In this document: positions 20,755 through 30,668 of the stretch, piece after piece | Layout of the letters: each line of letters begins with the position of its first letter | How positions within the stretch are numbered: position 1 is the first letter of the stretch | Assembly (NCBI GenBank): GCA_928724745.1 | Contig: CAKMXJ010000017.1 | Span: forward strand, 1 to 32,102 | Length of the DNA: 32,102 nucleotides | Direction: 5' to 3' | Source of the DNA: Anthracocystis setariae | Lineage: Eukaryota; Basidiomycota; Ustilaginomycetes; Ustilaginales; Ustilaginaceae | Translations under genes and position numbers: made by a program | The notes under the pieces: model-generated | The model's database searches: none | Told to the model about the DNA's origin: nothing | Seen by the model: the letters and a program-made list of their open reading frames with translations, nothing else

Positions 20755-21534
20755 GGTGTGTTGCTGTTGGATGTGATCGTAGAAAGGTGGTGGTCCTGAA
20801 CAGGAAGTGGGATGCGAGCTGTGCACGCGACCGTTTGTGCTTGTGAGTTGCTACTTTTAAGAGGCCAGCGATGCGGGAGGTCTAGATCGTATCCGCTGGG
20901 TCGATGGAGTCAAGTGATTGCGAAGGGAGGTTGACGGTCAAGGTTTAAGGGAAAAGGCCTATCACACACAGGATCGCAACACTTAAGAGTTGGTCGCCCC
21001 TCGGTTGCTTGCTTTGTTCTTTGTCTGCTGCAAAGTGCTGCAGACGGAGGGAAAAAACACCAAACAGTGAGCCATTTTTGAGCCTCTGACTTTTCCGCGA
21101 GTGTTGGGTCCCGCGCGTGCTTGGCTGGAAAGGCGCAGTTCTGCCCTCGATGAACATTTAATTAACACGTCGAGCAGACCGCGACGCGTCAACCGCGTAC
21201 GGCAATTTACGCCACAGACAACACAACAAAAGCGGGCGCGCGATTGTTGGCTCGGTATGCAATCCACAGCAAACACGGCAACAAACAAGAACAAGGTGCG
21301 TTTGGCTTGAGCCGTTGCGTTTTCTCAGACCAATCTCGTGCAACGAGAACGGCTCTGCTTTCCACAATTTGGACGTCAAAGACGATAAACAAGGGGATAG
21401 ATTAGACAAGGTTCCGAGCGACCGTGGATGTGACGACTAAAAAGCGAGGGTTACTAGTATGATGCTGAAAAGACCAATACGATCCAGGAGAGGAGGAGAG
21501 GGGATATATAGGAACGACCCATCATGAGCAATGC
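20755..21534. other. MCM5 promoter region and exchange-factor 3' end
   Basis: This 780-bp spacer must hold the MCM5 promoter and the 3' untranslated region of the gene to the right. Apart from one ACGCGT element there is no recognisable feature and no convincing open frame. Confidence 0.6.
21184..21189. promoter_or_regulatory. MCB-like element (ACGCGT) upstream of MCM5
   Basis: ACGCGT is the MluI cell-cycle box bound by MBF-type factors that drive G1/S genes, including MCM genes, in other fungi. It lies 430 bp upstream of the MCM5 ATG. One copy of a 6-mer is weak evidence, and the same word also occurs in the subtelomeric part of this window. Confidence 0.35.
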
Positions 21535-24500
21535 TCAAGGCTCAATCAGGTGACTGAGTTTGGCCAAAAGTTCGCCGGGCAGACATCGTAGCTTGAGACA
21601 ACGCACGTAGGCGCCCTTTTCAGCTTCGAACATGGCTGTGTACTTTTTGGCTGCACGCTGGAATGCGGACATCTGTCGAATGACCTCGGCAATGCTGCGG
21701 AACTTGAGCACGTTGATGAGCGGCTCGAGTTGTATAGTAGGGGGAAGCGGCGCGAGTTTCTGGAACGCCTTGGGCTCAGCGGCGTGCAATCGCACCTTGC
21801 CGTCCTGCGTTGTGGTGGTAACGGCAGGCATAGCTGGCGCAGTGGGGTCCAAGAAAGTGGGCATCGCATCGTACTGCATGAGATCCGACACGAATAAGCC
21901 GAAGAAGGGAATACATCCCCGACTCGGCTCAGATGCACCGGTACCGCTGCCGCCGCTGCTACTTTCGCTAACACCGCCCACCCCTTCGACAAGCTGCAGC
22001 ATGGCGTTTCGAAGATGGCGGAAGTTGTTGCGTGGGCCGACAAACGAATTCAGGTCCCGCCACATGCGCATCTCAAAGTAGCCGACACGGTTCCACGTGC
22101 GTCGCAGACGCTCGACCCAAGGTGTACTCAGCCCAAAGATGATCTGGGCCAGCGAAGCGAAGTTGGACTGCAGATAGCACTTCCAAGCTACACGAATGAG
22201 CTTGGCGATGACCGCAGCTCGTTCGTCTATGTTCCGCGTGAGAACGACTTCGCTGGCGACCCAGTTCGACGTAAGATTGAAGCGCGCCACGATGGCCTCG
22301 ACCGCGCGCTCTTGATACAACTCGCCCAGACGCTGCATTTCGAGGCGATCGCGAACGCGTTCTCGGTAGAACGCCTCCCAATCAGTAACTTCAGCTCCGA
22401 AGCGGCGCTCGCGCCATCTCGAGGAAGCCAGTTCGTCCCAGTTGACAGATCGGATCAGCTCGGCCTCGATCAAGCACATCTGACGTGCGACCGTTTCGGA
22501 TCGGTACGACAGGAGGAAAGATCGATGGACAGGTGGTTCAGTTGCAAGGTTCCGGGTAGGTGGAAGGAGCATATCTTGCCCAGATGCACGACCCTCCAAC
22601 GAAGATTGTCTCGGAACTGCGCCGAACAGTGCATCTGGGGCTTTGGTAGTTGTGGAATGCTTTGTCGAGGAAACGTGAGTTTGCGGCATCGGCATGGCCG
22701 ATCGACTTTCCACGGACACATCCTCATCCTCGGATGCTGAACTGCTGTTCCGCAGATCCAGGAACGAAGCTTGAGCGCGTAGTTTCTTCTTCGGAGAGGT
22801 AGGCGACCTGGTATGCGGTCGGCTTGGCCCATCTGCTAATCGGTCGCAAGGGTGAGCAGATGCATTGGATGCTTCGTCTTCAGCATCGGCGACCGATCCG
22901 CCCGCATACGACGACGACATTCGCTCGGCCATCACTTGCAGCGACACGTGGCTGGGTTGCTGGTCTGCCACCAAGTCCCCTTCTTCGTTCCGGACTTCTT
23001 TGTTGGCATTGCGGGCCAATGAGCGCTGCCAAAGCCTCTCGACTCGCTTAGCTTTCTCCCTCTGTCGGTCTTCGTCGATGATACCTTCCAGTCGTCGAAG
23101 AGCAGCTTCGACATCGCCGGGCTCTTCGTCGTCGCTTTCGAGATCATCAAGTCGGAATCCCTTGACAAGCTCGTACCCTTGCAGCGCCTCGTCAGGATCG
23201 AGCAGTTCAGTCTGCACCGTGGTGATCATCGGCGGAGCTGCCGGCACGAGTTGCTCGGAGACAAGCATGGCACTGTCGGTGCTGAGACCACGACGGTGAC
23301 CAAGGCCAAACGAGTCCAAGTGAAGATGACGCGTGGTGGCGGGGTGCCTGAACATGGAGGAAGCCATTGAGTCGATGCTTTCGCGACCGGGTGGCAGTTG
23401 AGACTCGAGGTCCTTGATATTGTTGGCCTGTCGCAAATCTCGTGCACCTGGCAAACGTCGCAAAGCCTTTCGCACGGCGAAATCGTCATCGTCGCTAGAG
23501 AGATCGATGTCGTCAATTTGGACAATACGGGGAGCTCCATTGCTCATGAGCGAGTCGCGTGTCGAGGCAGCGCGAACTTTGTGAGGCACTGATTTGTCTG
23601 TCAGCAAGGAGCCTCGGCCTGCAAATGCGGCATCTGCCGAGGTTCTGTCTAGTGACGCGCGCGGCGCGGACCGAAGTGTCTGCTCACTGGCAACGTGGTG
23701 TAGATGTTCCTCCGTTTCCGCCTGAAGACGAATGTGAGAGCCCCATGGTCGGATGATATTCGCGTCCAATCCAAGCACATCATCACCAGAGTGTTCGACA
23801 GCTTCTTCACCAAACTGACTAATACCCAGACCTTGCGAATCGGCTTTTTGATGCTCGGCATGCTTTGCAGGAAACCCGGTGATTTCGACGGAGCTTGCCG
23901 GTGTAGATCGATTGGTAGAGGCGCCACCAAGGCTTGGTGTCTCCTCTTGACCAGTGCTGTCCTCGGAGGCTTGACTAGCGAGTCCTTCCTCCTCGTCCTC
24001 GTTCGCTTCCACGGTAAGAGACAAAGGACGCTGACGAAGGTGTCTGATCGGCCGCTGTGTAGACATAGATTGCCTCGTTGCTTGGTCAGTAGCAAAGTAC
24101 TGCAACAGGCTGTCCAATCCACCCTTCATGAAGAGAATATCACTGCACTCCTCGGCCTCAGTGTCGAGTTCTTGATGAGCGTCAAGTCCAAGACTTCGGT
24201 TATTGAGAACACGCTTGAACTTGGACAGACGACCCACGGTCTGGACAAATGCACGCGACCATGCATTGGACGGGTTTGGAAGAGGAGCTGGAGAAACTCC
24301 AATGTTCGAGCTGGTACTCGATCGCGGCGCAGGAGGCAGAGAGGAAGATCCTAGCGTGTGTCGATGGGAGACGAGCACAGATTCTGCTGCCGCCTTCTGT
24401 GCGGACCGCGTAGCTTCAGCAGGATCAGACCTAACCGCACCATTCGAAGCCTTCATGTTTTGCTCCAATGGAAGTGACCTTACGACCTGGGAATCATGCG

Positions 24501-26808
24501 ACCCAGGATCATCCGAAAAATCCAGATTGATGTCCTCGATCACCAGCGACGAGGCCGAACCAGAGCTTGTCATACCGGGCTCATCGCTGGATGCAGTTGC
24601 TGCTGTCTGAGCGACACTGGGCTGTGTGTCGTACGAAGATGAGCCGAAAGTGGAGAGACTGTCTGTCTTGCGACTGGAGGGCGAACTGTCGGTCAATCGA
24701 CCAGAGTCATGCAAGAGAAGACCCCCTACGCCGGAATGCGAGTACGTCTCCTTGAGGCCCCTGACGATCTTGCGCAAGCTGTTCACGATGTTGAGGTCAG
24801 CAGGACGGTCGGCGATGCGTTGATCCTTGGCGATGGTATTGAGCCACGTTGCGAGTCTCTGTCGTAGCGTACGGTTGGGTAGAAAATCAAAATCGAAGTG
24901 ATTCTGCAGCCAATGCTTGATGACGACGTAGGTACGAACCCGCACAATACGACGACGTGCTTCGTCGGCTGCCGAACTAGGCTCTGAGATCGCCCATTCA
25001 AATCGAAGGGTGAGCAACTCGAGCAGTTCGAGGGGTGTCATGAATTCGCGAAAGGTGTAGAAGAAGTCACTTCGCAGAGTCAAGTCGATCTCGGATGTGA
25101 GCTCGGCAACCAAGCGAGCAGCAGATGCGGCAAGCAACGTTGCTTTGCCCGGAGATGAGCCGGCTTGCAAGCTGTGTACCTGTTTCTCGCCTGCTGGGCT
25201 GGACGGATCGAGGACGCCAGAAAGACGTCTTTCGGAGCTGGATATAGCACTGAATGGATTGTTGCTTCTGCGATTGCGACGCTTGGTGGTGGAAGCAGGC
25301 GAGTTGGTAGATAAAGAAGCGAGCTCGTCCGCCAAGATTCGATCTGCATCTGTCTGACCCTCTCTGTTGCTGATTACGAAAGTGCCATGCTGGTCGTCCC
25401 GGTTGACAGCCCAGACGGCAAAACGTGGATCGTCACCTGGCGAAGCCGTTGTCGGCAAAGCATGAGCCCGACTGATGAAATCGGCATGCTGCGCTCCTGC
25501 GGCGGTAGGTCCGTCGTTCAGACTGAACAAAGGTGCGTGATGATGGCTCTGAAGTAGAGGTGGAGTGCTTGCCTCAAGAGAAGCGAGAGCTGGCAAAGGT
25601 CGGTGATAGCACTGGATCACATCAAAAATGAGAGCCTTGGCATCATGCGGTTCGGAAGCCATCGCCCTACGCAGAAAGGGCTGTAGTGCGGCAGGATACT
25701 GATCAACGGAGACGGGCGTCTCCTCTCCACGTGCTGTGGCGTCCGATGCATTCGACTCGAACGACTGTGCCTCTCTCAATTGGTGGATTCGAGGCGACTG
25801 GGACGAGTCGGAATCAAAGCTAAGGTCGGGCAGACGCAGCTCTGGTGGCGGTATCGGATGAACGCTCCGTGATGCAACTGAAGAGCTGCTCGAAGAACGC
25901 CTGTGACGCGCTTGCTGCTTTGAGAGTTGTCTCTGTACTGACGTTGCATCGAACAGCAACTTGGCCCGCCGATCCGCTTGACTAAGACCAAGAACGGCGC
26001 CAAGCACGTCACCTTCTTCGATGTGATCCGTGGCGAAGCGATTGGCATAAGGCCCGTTGACCGGGGAGCTGCCCGTACGCGACATGAGGCTGGCCGTGTT
26101 GCCTACAGAACGGTATGGATGTAGCAGGCTGTCCTTGGAGGTTGTGGCAAGGGAAAGCGCTGCTCGTTGAAGTTGCTGCAACTGCAATTGCAACGGCGCG
26201 GCCTGATTCACGTTGTGAGGAGGTGTCGGGTCTGTGCGGGGATAGGCAAATGGATTGGGTCCAAACGTCGCCGAGGCCTTGCGACGTAGAACGGGGATGG
26301 ATCTCGACTGCTTCAGACTCAAGTTGCCTGTCTTGCGGAAGAAACTGCTGCCCAAAGTTCCTCTTTGGGTGAAGGAGGTAGACCCGACTGAATCAGATTC
26401 GGGTTGCGTCACGATGGCGCCAGAAGAGCTGGATCGTGGCATGCCGTCTTGCTGTGCTGTATTTGCAAGTTCGACAGCGTCGCGTTCTCTGGAGTCAGGG
26501 CTGAGCGCCGAGCCAGATTGATGCGAGCGGAACCGGAAGACTACACGGCCTGTTGGAAGGCGTGAAGCGGTAATATGGAATGGCGTTTCTGCGCCAAAAT
26601 CATGCGCAACGTCGAGCTGCGTTGGCTGAGAGCTAACCACGTCACGTATGGACTCCAAGAGGCTGATAGGAATATGGTGCTGGGCTGCCAGAATCTTGGC
26701 GGCGTTCCAGTTGGTGGTTTCTACGTCTACGTGGGTAGCGACGTGGGATGGAGTGATCTCCTCCCCATGGCGCGGCGATGCCGAGTTAATATCCACGGCA
26801 GGTTCCAT
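21535..26808 (-). CDS. Large Ras-family guanine nucleotide exchange factor, Lte1-like
   Basis: 1,757 residues in one open frame of 5.3 kb; the start is the ATG before EPAVDINSASPRH, since the longer frame begins with GTG. A RasGEF N-terminal (REM) domain lies at about 550-685 (SDFFYTFREFMTPLELLELL, then WLQNHFDFDFLPN). A CDC25-type catalytic domain occupies about 1,445-1,730 (LIEAELIRSVNWDELASS, NFASLAQIIFGL, GCIPFFGLFVSDL). Between them are ~750 residues of Ser-rich, charged and probably disordered sequence, with another such stretch at the N terminus. A REM domain widely separated from the catalytic domain recalls yeast Lte1, which acts at mitotic exit and in cell polarity, but Cdc25- or Bud5-type relatives cannot be excluded. 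The protein would activate a Ras-superfamily GTPase by GDP release at a membrane or cortex. No lesions were found. Confidence 0.88.
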   Translation of the reverse strand: MEPAVDINSASPRHGEEITPSHVATHVDVETTNWNAAKILAAQHHIPISLLESIRDVVSSQPTQLDVAHDFGAETPFHITASRLPTGRVVFRFRSHQSGSALSPDSRERDAVELANTAQQDGMPRSSSSGAIVTQPESDSVGSTSFTQRGTLGSSFFRKTGNLSLKQSRSIPVLRRKASATFGPNPFAYPRTDPTPPHNVNQAAPLQLQLQQLQRAALSLATTSKDSLLHPYRSVGNTASLMSRTGSSPVNGPYANRFATDHIEEGDVLGAVLGLSQADRRAKLLFDATSVQRQLSKQQARHRRSSSSSSVASRSVHPIPPPELRLPDLSFDSDSSQSPRIHQLREAQSFESNASDATARGEETPVSVDQYPAALQPFLRRAMASEPHDAKALIFDVIQCYHRPLPALASLEASTPPLLQSHHHAPLFSLNDGPTAAGAQHADFISRAHALPTTASPGDDPRFAVWAVNRDDQHGTFVISNREGQTDADRILADELASLSTNSPASTTKRRNRRSNNPFSAISSSERRLSGVLDPSSPAGEKQVHSLQAGSSPGKATLLAASAARLVAELTSEIDLTLRSDFFYTFREFMTPLELLELLTLRFEWAISEPSSAADEARRRIVRVRTYVVIKHWLQNHFDFDFLPNRTLRQRLATWLNTIAKDQRIADRPADLNIVNSLRKIVRGLKETYSHSGVGGLLLHDSGRLTDSSPSSRKTDSLSTFGSSSYDTQPSVAQTAATASSDEPGMTSSGSASSLVIEDINLDFSDDPGSHDSQVVRSLPLEQNMKASNGAVRSDPAEATRSAQKAAAESVLVSHRHTLGSSSLPPAPRSSTSSNIGVSPAPLPNPSNAWSRAFVQTVGRLSKFKRVLNNRSLGLDAHQELDTEAEECSDILFMKGGLDSLLQYFATDQATRQSMSTQRPIRHLRQRPLSLTVEANEDEEEGLASQASEDSTGQEETPSLGGASTNRSTPASSVEITGFPAKHAEHQKADSQGLGISQFGEEAVEHSGDDVLGLDANIIRPWGSHIRLQAETEEHLHHVASEQTLRSAPRASLDRTSADAAFAGRGSLLTDKSVPHKVRAASTRDSLMSNGAPRIVQIDDIDLSSDDDDFAVRKALRRLPGARDLRQANNIKDLESQLPPGRESIDSMASSMFRHPATTRHLHLDSFGLGHRRGLSTDSAMLVSEQLVPAAPPMITTVQTELLDPDEALQGYELVKGFRLDDLESDDEEPGDVEAALRRLEGIIDEDRQREKAKRVERLWQRSLARNANKEVRNEEGDLVADQQPSHVSLQVMAERMSSSYAGGSVADAEDEASNASAHPCDRLADGPSRPHTRSPTSPKKKLRAQASFLDLRNSSSASEDEDVSVESRSAMPMPQTHVSSTKHSTTTKAPDALFGAVPRQSSLEGRASGQDMLLPPTRNLATEPPVHRSFLLSYRSETVARQMCLIEAELIRSVNWDELASSRWRERRFGAEVTDWEAFYRERVRDRLEMQRLGELYQERAVEAIVARFNLTSNWVASEVVLTRNIDERAAVIAKLIRVAWKCYLQSNFASLAQIIFGLSTPWVERLRRTWNRVGYFEMRMWRDLNSFVGPRNNFRHLRNAMLQLVEGVGGVSESSSGGSGTGASEPSRGCIPFFGLFVSDLMQYDAMPTFLDPTAPAMPAVTTTTQDGKVRLHAAEPKAFQKLAPLPPTIQLEPLINVLKFRSIAEVIRQMSAFQRAAKKYTAMFEAEKGAYVRCLKLRCLPGELLAKLSHLIEP

Positions 26809-28702
26809 ATTGTACTGATTTGTTTCTGAACAAGCACCGAGGCGGTGCACGGTGCAGGATGCTCCGATTCTGTCACCAGAGAGCCGTGAAGCTTGCGGAA
26901 TGCTGGTAAAGGGCGCGCTTATCTAGCAGTCGGAGGTGCCGCGTAGAAAGCTCATGGCAGAGAAAAGTCAAGAATACGAAGAGGTCGTGAATGCGTTACA
27001 CCACTCGCACTGCAAGGGGGTATATGGGGCGAGTGATTGGCGCAGCGTTGGAGCAGGTTTGAGTCGCTGATCGTAGTTAGTGCTAGAGGTATTGGCGAGC
27101 TGAGAAGCGACGCAGGTTAGGGTGGTCCAAAGGAAATCGACCGAAACGACGGTTGTGGAACGGTGAAGCAAGCAGAAAGCGCGGGTATCGAGAAAAGGAG
27201 GGTCGTCAAAGGTCGTGAGCGGCGATGGGTGCAGGTATGAACAGTTGTAGTTGCCTCTAAAGAAGGACTGATCCAGGGAGAGGTCGCAGAGATGGTGAAT
27301 TGAGATGGTGAGGAGCAGACGCGGTCTACTGTATGTCTAGAATTCATGATTTGCACGCTAGACACGCCCTGTCGTGCAGCGACTGCAGTAGTTAGGCGTT
27401 TCGCCAGACACGCTACTGTGCCCGCACAGAATCAGAACAGTGGGCTCCGCCGTGCTAGAGTCAATCAATTTCAAATGGCGTGAATCCTTCAAAACGCCCT
27501 GCCCTCTGCCTTCAGCAGCCGAAAGACAACGGAAAAAAAAAAGAAAAGAAAAATTAAAAGAGCAAAAATCCCCGCTCATGCATTTTGATTGTCATACTTT
27601 GAAGAAAAATTAAACAGGGGGAATTGAACAGTTGACCGCATAGCACAGTAATATACTGTACCGGTACAGTGCCTGTACACAATCAATTTGTACAAAGGGG
27701 GGAGCAGAAGAGAGAAAAAAGAGGGAGAGAGAGCCGAGGGCCTGGATGTCGGGTCAAATCTCGTTTGACTGGTTGGCCTCAGACCGCCTCGGCTCGTTGC
27801 TTGTTGTACATATGAACAAAGATCAGGGTCCTGATTAATGTGTGAGCGCAGATAGCGAAGCGAACAAGATTCGAGGCACAACGCTGATCAATTTCATTAT
27901 TGGTTCTCATGTCTTGATCATGGACGTTCTCTGCTGCTGAGGATCGTTGGCAAGCTTTGCATGGGCATGGGAGCTGGCGTGTGGCTACAGTATCGTCTGC
28001 TCAGATTGAAAAGAAGCGAAGAGTATTTCAACTGCATCCACTCGGACTACATTCTCGAGACACGGGACAACAACATACTCAGGGGGATGCTCGCTTCCTG
28101 CAGACTCGAGTCTTGCACTGCAAAGGTCGATATAGCTTGTCGGAGGGTGACATTTCACAAGATGCTAAACGGAACACATCAGGGAGCAGTAAAAGAGACA
28201 GGGAGGCGTGTGCGGAGCAGGTTACGAAAGATGGCATCTTGGAGCAATGACCAGAATGGACGTCAAAAAAAAAAAGGCGCCGATTGGGCCGAAAGAGTCT
28301 ATCAATAATGACAGTATTGAGAGGACGGGGAACGCATCCAAAGTGCACAGAGTCAGCCATAGCGAGACTTGTCAGCTGGCTCGAGTCCGCTCTAAGAAAA
28401 CGGTCGTCACCATGGACTCGCCAGCAGCGCTGCATGTACGAGATCAGGCGCCGTTAGCAGCATCATGCTGTTCTTGGTCACGTTTCCAGTAGGATGAGCT
28501 TGCCAGAATCCAGAGGATGATGCCAGGAATCTGAAATAATGTTGAAAGTTGGATGCGAACATCCGTCCTCATGCCTGACCGTTGAAGAGTAATGCAGACT
28601 TGCGCCCCTCATGACTGTATTGTTCCTAGACGATCCCACAGGGCCCTGCTAGGCACCGCCGGTCTATAGCACGTGGCGCAGGAAAGACCGAAGGCTGTTC
28701 CG
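26809..28702. other. Intergenic region between exchange factor and SNF7
   Basis: It holds the promoter of the exchange-factor gene on the left and the SNF7 3' region on the right. A TATA-like GTATATGG lies near 27020. An A-rich stretch lies around 27532-27560 and a run of 11 A near 28266. Open frames of up to 118 codons overlap on both strands without recognisable domains. A 28-codon membrane-like segment near 28444-28530 is listed separately. Confidence 0.45.
28444..28530 (-). other. Possible last exon of a small membrane protein
   Basis: On the minus strand, a splice-acceptor-like TTATTTCAG is followed by 28 codons and a TGA. The peptide starts IPGIILWILASSSYWKRDQE: hydrophobic, then charged. 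IPGII recalls the C-terminal helix of the Pmp3 family of small plasma-membrane proteolipids, but I could not find an upstream exon before the SNF7 stop codon at 28703. It is a relic, an exon of an unrecognised gene, or chance. Confidence 0.2.
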
Positions 28703-29368
28703 TTACATGGCAAGCTCTGCCTGCAACGCGCGAAGTTCGGCGTCGTCGTCGTCTTCGGGCACCGCTTGCCTGCGCTCTGCGACGCGGGATGGTCCTGCGG
28801 AGGTAGCCACAGCGGGGGTGTGGAGAGGTACCGAGTCGGCACCTACGAGTCTCTCGTTTAGCTCGTCCTGTTCCAACTCTTCCAGCTCGTTCTTCAGCTC
28901 GTCCTCGTCGATGTCGTGACCCATGCCCACAGGATTGGAGATCGCATCCGAAATCTCGTTGGTCAGATCCATCTGCTCGCGGATCGAATCCATCGTCGCA
29001 TCCACCTTGTCGATATTCAAGCTGCCGTGAATTGTTTTGAGCGCATCGGCACCCTTGCGCATGGCTGTCATGGTTTCCAAGTTCATATTGGCGCTCTCGA
29101 TGGCGTTGACCTGTGTCTCGAGAGTCATCCTGGTACCTGCGATGCGGTCGAGCTCATTTTCGTATGCCTTCTTTTGTCGAAGAGCTGCTTGCGCTGCTCG
29201 CTTATTTGTGGTGACGTTTGCTTTTGCTTTCTTGAGTTCGTCTTCGATCTTCTTGTTGAGATGCTCCTCCTTCTTCTCCAGCATCAGCAGCTGCTGCCGT
29301 AATCCGACGATGGCATCTCTTGCCGAGTTCTTGTTGTCCTTCTTTCCGAAGAAGTTCATCCAACTCAT
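28703..29368 (-). CDS. SNF7: ESCRT-III subunit SNF7/VPS32
   Basis: 221 residues in a single frame. The start is the ATG of MSWMNFFGKKD; the longer frame begins with TTG and is not used. The start MSWMNFFGKK and the following basic, helical core (GLRQQLLMLEKKEEHLNKKI, then AAQAALRQKKAYENEL) are typical of Snf7. The second half turns acidic (DIDEDELKNELEELEQDEL), as expected for the autoinhibitory part, and the tail DDDDAELRALQAELAM matches the MIT-interacting motif that recruits Vps4. Snf7 polymerises on endosomal membranes to drive multivesicular-body formation, and also acts in the fungal Rim pH-sensing pathway. Length and composition are normal and no lesions were seen. Confidence 0.96.
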   Translation of the reverse strand: MSWMNFFGKKDNKNSARDAIVGLRQQLLMLEKKEEHLNKKIEDELKKAKANVTTNKRAAQAALRQKKAYENELDRIAGTRMTLETQVNAIESANMNLETMTAMRKGADALKTIHGSLNIDKVDATMDSIREQMDLTNEISDAISNPVGMGHDIDEDELKNELEELEQDELNERLVGADSVPLHTPAVATSAGPSRVAERRQAVPEDDDDAELRALQAELAM

Positions 29369-29696
29369 CTTGGCTAAAGGAATGTCACCTGAATGAGTGT
29401 GCTCGTCGGGCGTTGAATACAAAGTGATTGCGTCGCGTTGGCAGGATACAAAGACCTTGATGTATCACGCGCCCTTGTGAGTTGATTGATCGCGAAAGGG
29501 CAAGGTCCAAAAGGGATTGTGCTGATTGTCAACTGAGCCACCTTGCTGCGCAGCAATGGAAGCCGATAATTGATGGCAGCTGTAACAGAGCCTGCTTGGC
29601 TACTCGTAACGCAACAACCTGTGAGTAAGATGCTGCAAGTGGATGCGTCGATGACGATGCAGTCGAATCGAATCTAGATGCAGAGATAGGAATAAA

Positions 29697-29766
29697 TGAT
29701 GATGATGGTGGTGATGATGGTGGTGATGGTGATGGTGATGGTGATGTGGATGTGGATGTGGATGAC
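29697..29766. repeat. GAT/GGT microsatellite
   Basis: About 70 bp of GAT, GGT and GTGGAT units, about 330 bp upstream of the SNF7 start codon. Confidence 0.9.
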
Positions 29767-29878
29767 GCGGGTTGTCTGCGTTGTTGAGCGGATGTGTTGC
29801 AATAATGATCGTGTGGAGTGAGATGGGGAGAGATGCCGCTCACGCTCACACGCTGCTTGGAGGAGGCGATAGGCGATT

Positions 29879-29911
<33 letters not shown>

Positions 29912-29914
29912 ACT
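29879..29914. repeat. (CA)n microsatellite
   Basis: A run of CA dinucleotides with two G interruptions. A similar CA tract occurs at 17774-17793. Confidence 0.9.
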
Positions 29915-30668
29915 ACAGCGCTACTGTGACCCTGACTCTCAGTGTCTGTCTCTCCTTTCAACTTAGCCAATCTGCGAGAGCCAAGGCCAAGGGATCTCGT
30001 TTTCGGAAACTGCATTTGGACGAAATGCGCAATTTTCTGACTGTTATGTGGGTGGGTGGGTCATTCTGAATTCCTTTTTTCGGTTGCTCAGCCACAGTAA
30101 CTCTGGATGTTGGCTGCTTTCTTGTGGAGGACGCAGTGCGGTGACTGCAGACTGTGACGCGCCTCCTCGTCGAGTTGAAGCTCTTGAAACTCGCAGAGTA
30201 GCACTATAGTGTGATGCGATGACTCTATTGCGCAGACCATTTCGGTTGTAAAATCGCATTTCAGAGTGTCAGATCAACCATAATTCACAGAGGAACTCGT
30301 TCGGCCTCTCGGTCCCTATCCTTGAATACTCTATCTGTATGTCGGTTGCTGTCACGTTGCTGTCATACCATCGAGCAGCATGCTCAGGCGGATGTTTCCG
30401 GTAGATAGGACCTTAACCCTGCCTTCCTCTTGCCGGCATCACACCCCATACCAGACCACATTCGAGTCATCGGTGGCTCTCTCAACGATAGCTAAAGACC
30501 TTCACGCCGAAGCCTATGGTAGACCGAAGGAACAGTCAACTGATATCAGGTGCGCACGGGCATAATAAGGGTGAGCTGGCAACGCGGCCGGCGACATCGC
30601 AAAGGAGCAGCCAAGAGCTACGTTGGGTTCGCAACATCAGCACGACCATCTCGACAACTTGACGCACA

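Larger units (their letters stand above)
29369..30668. other. Intergenic region with microsatellites
   Basis: It lies between the divergent SNF7 gene and the pseudogene and includes the SNF7 promoter. Two simple repeats are listed separately. Open frames here run through those repeats and are not supported. Confidence 0.5.

Noticed and set aside
27957..28308. Plus-strand frames of 97 and 115 codons
   Set aside because: Two overlapping frames compete, one runs into a poly-A tract, and neither resembles a known protein.
29529..29897. 122-codon Ser/Pro-rich minus-strand frame
   Set aside because: Its composition comes from the GAT/GGT and CA microsatellites.
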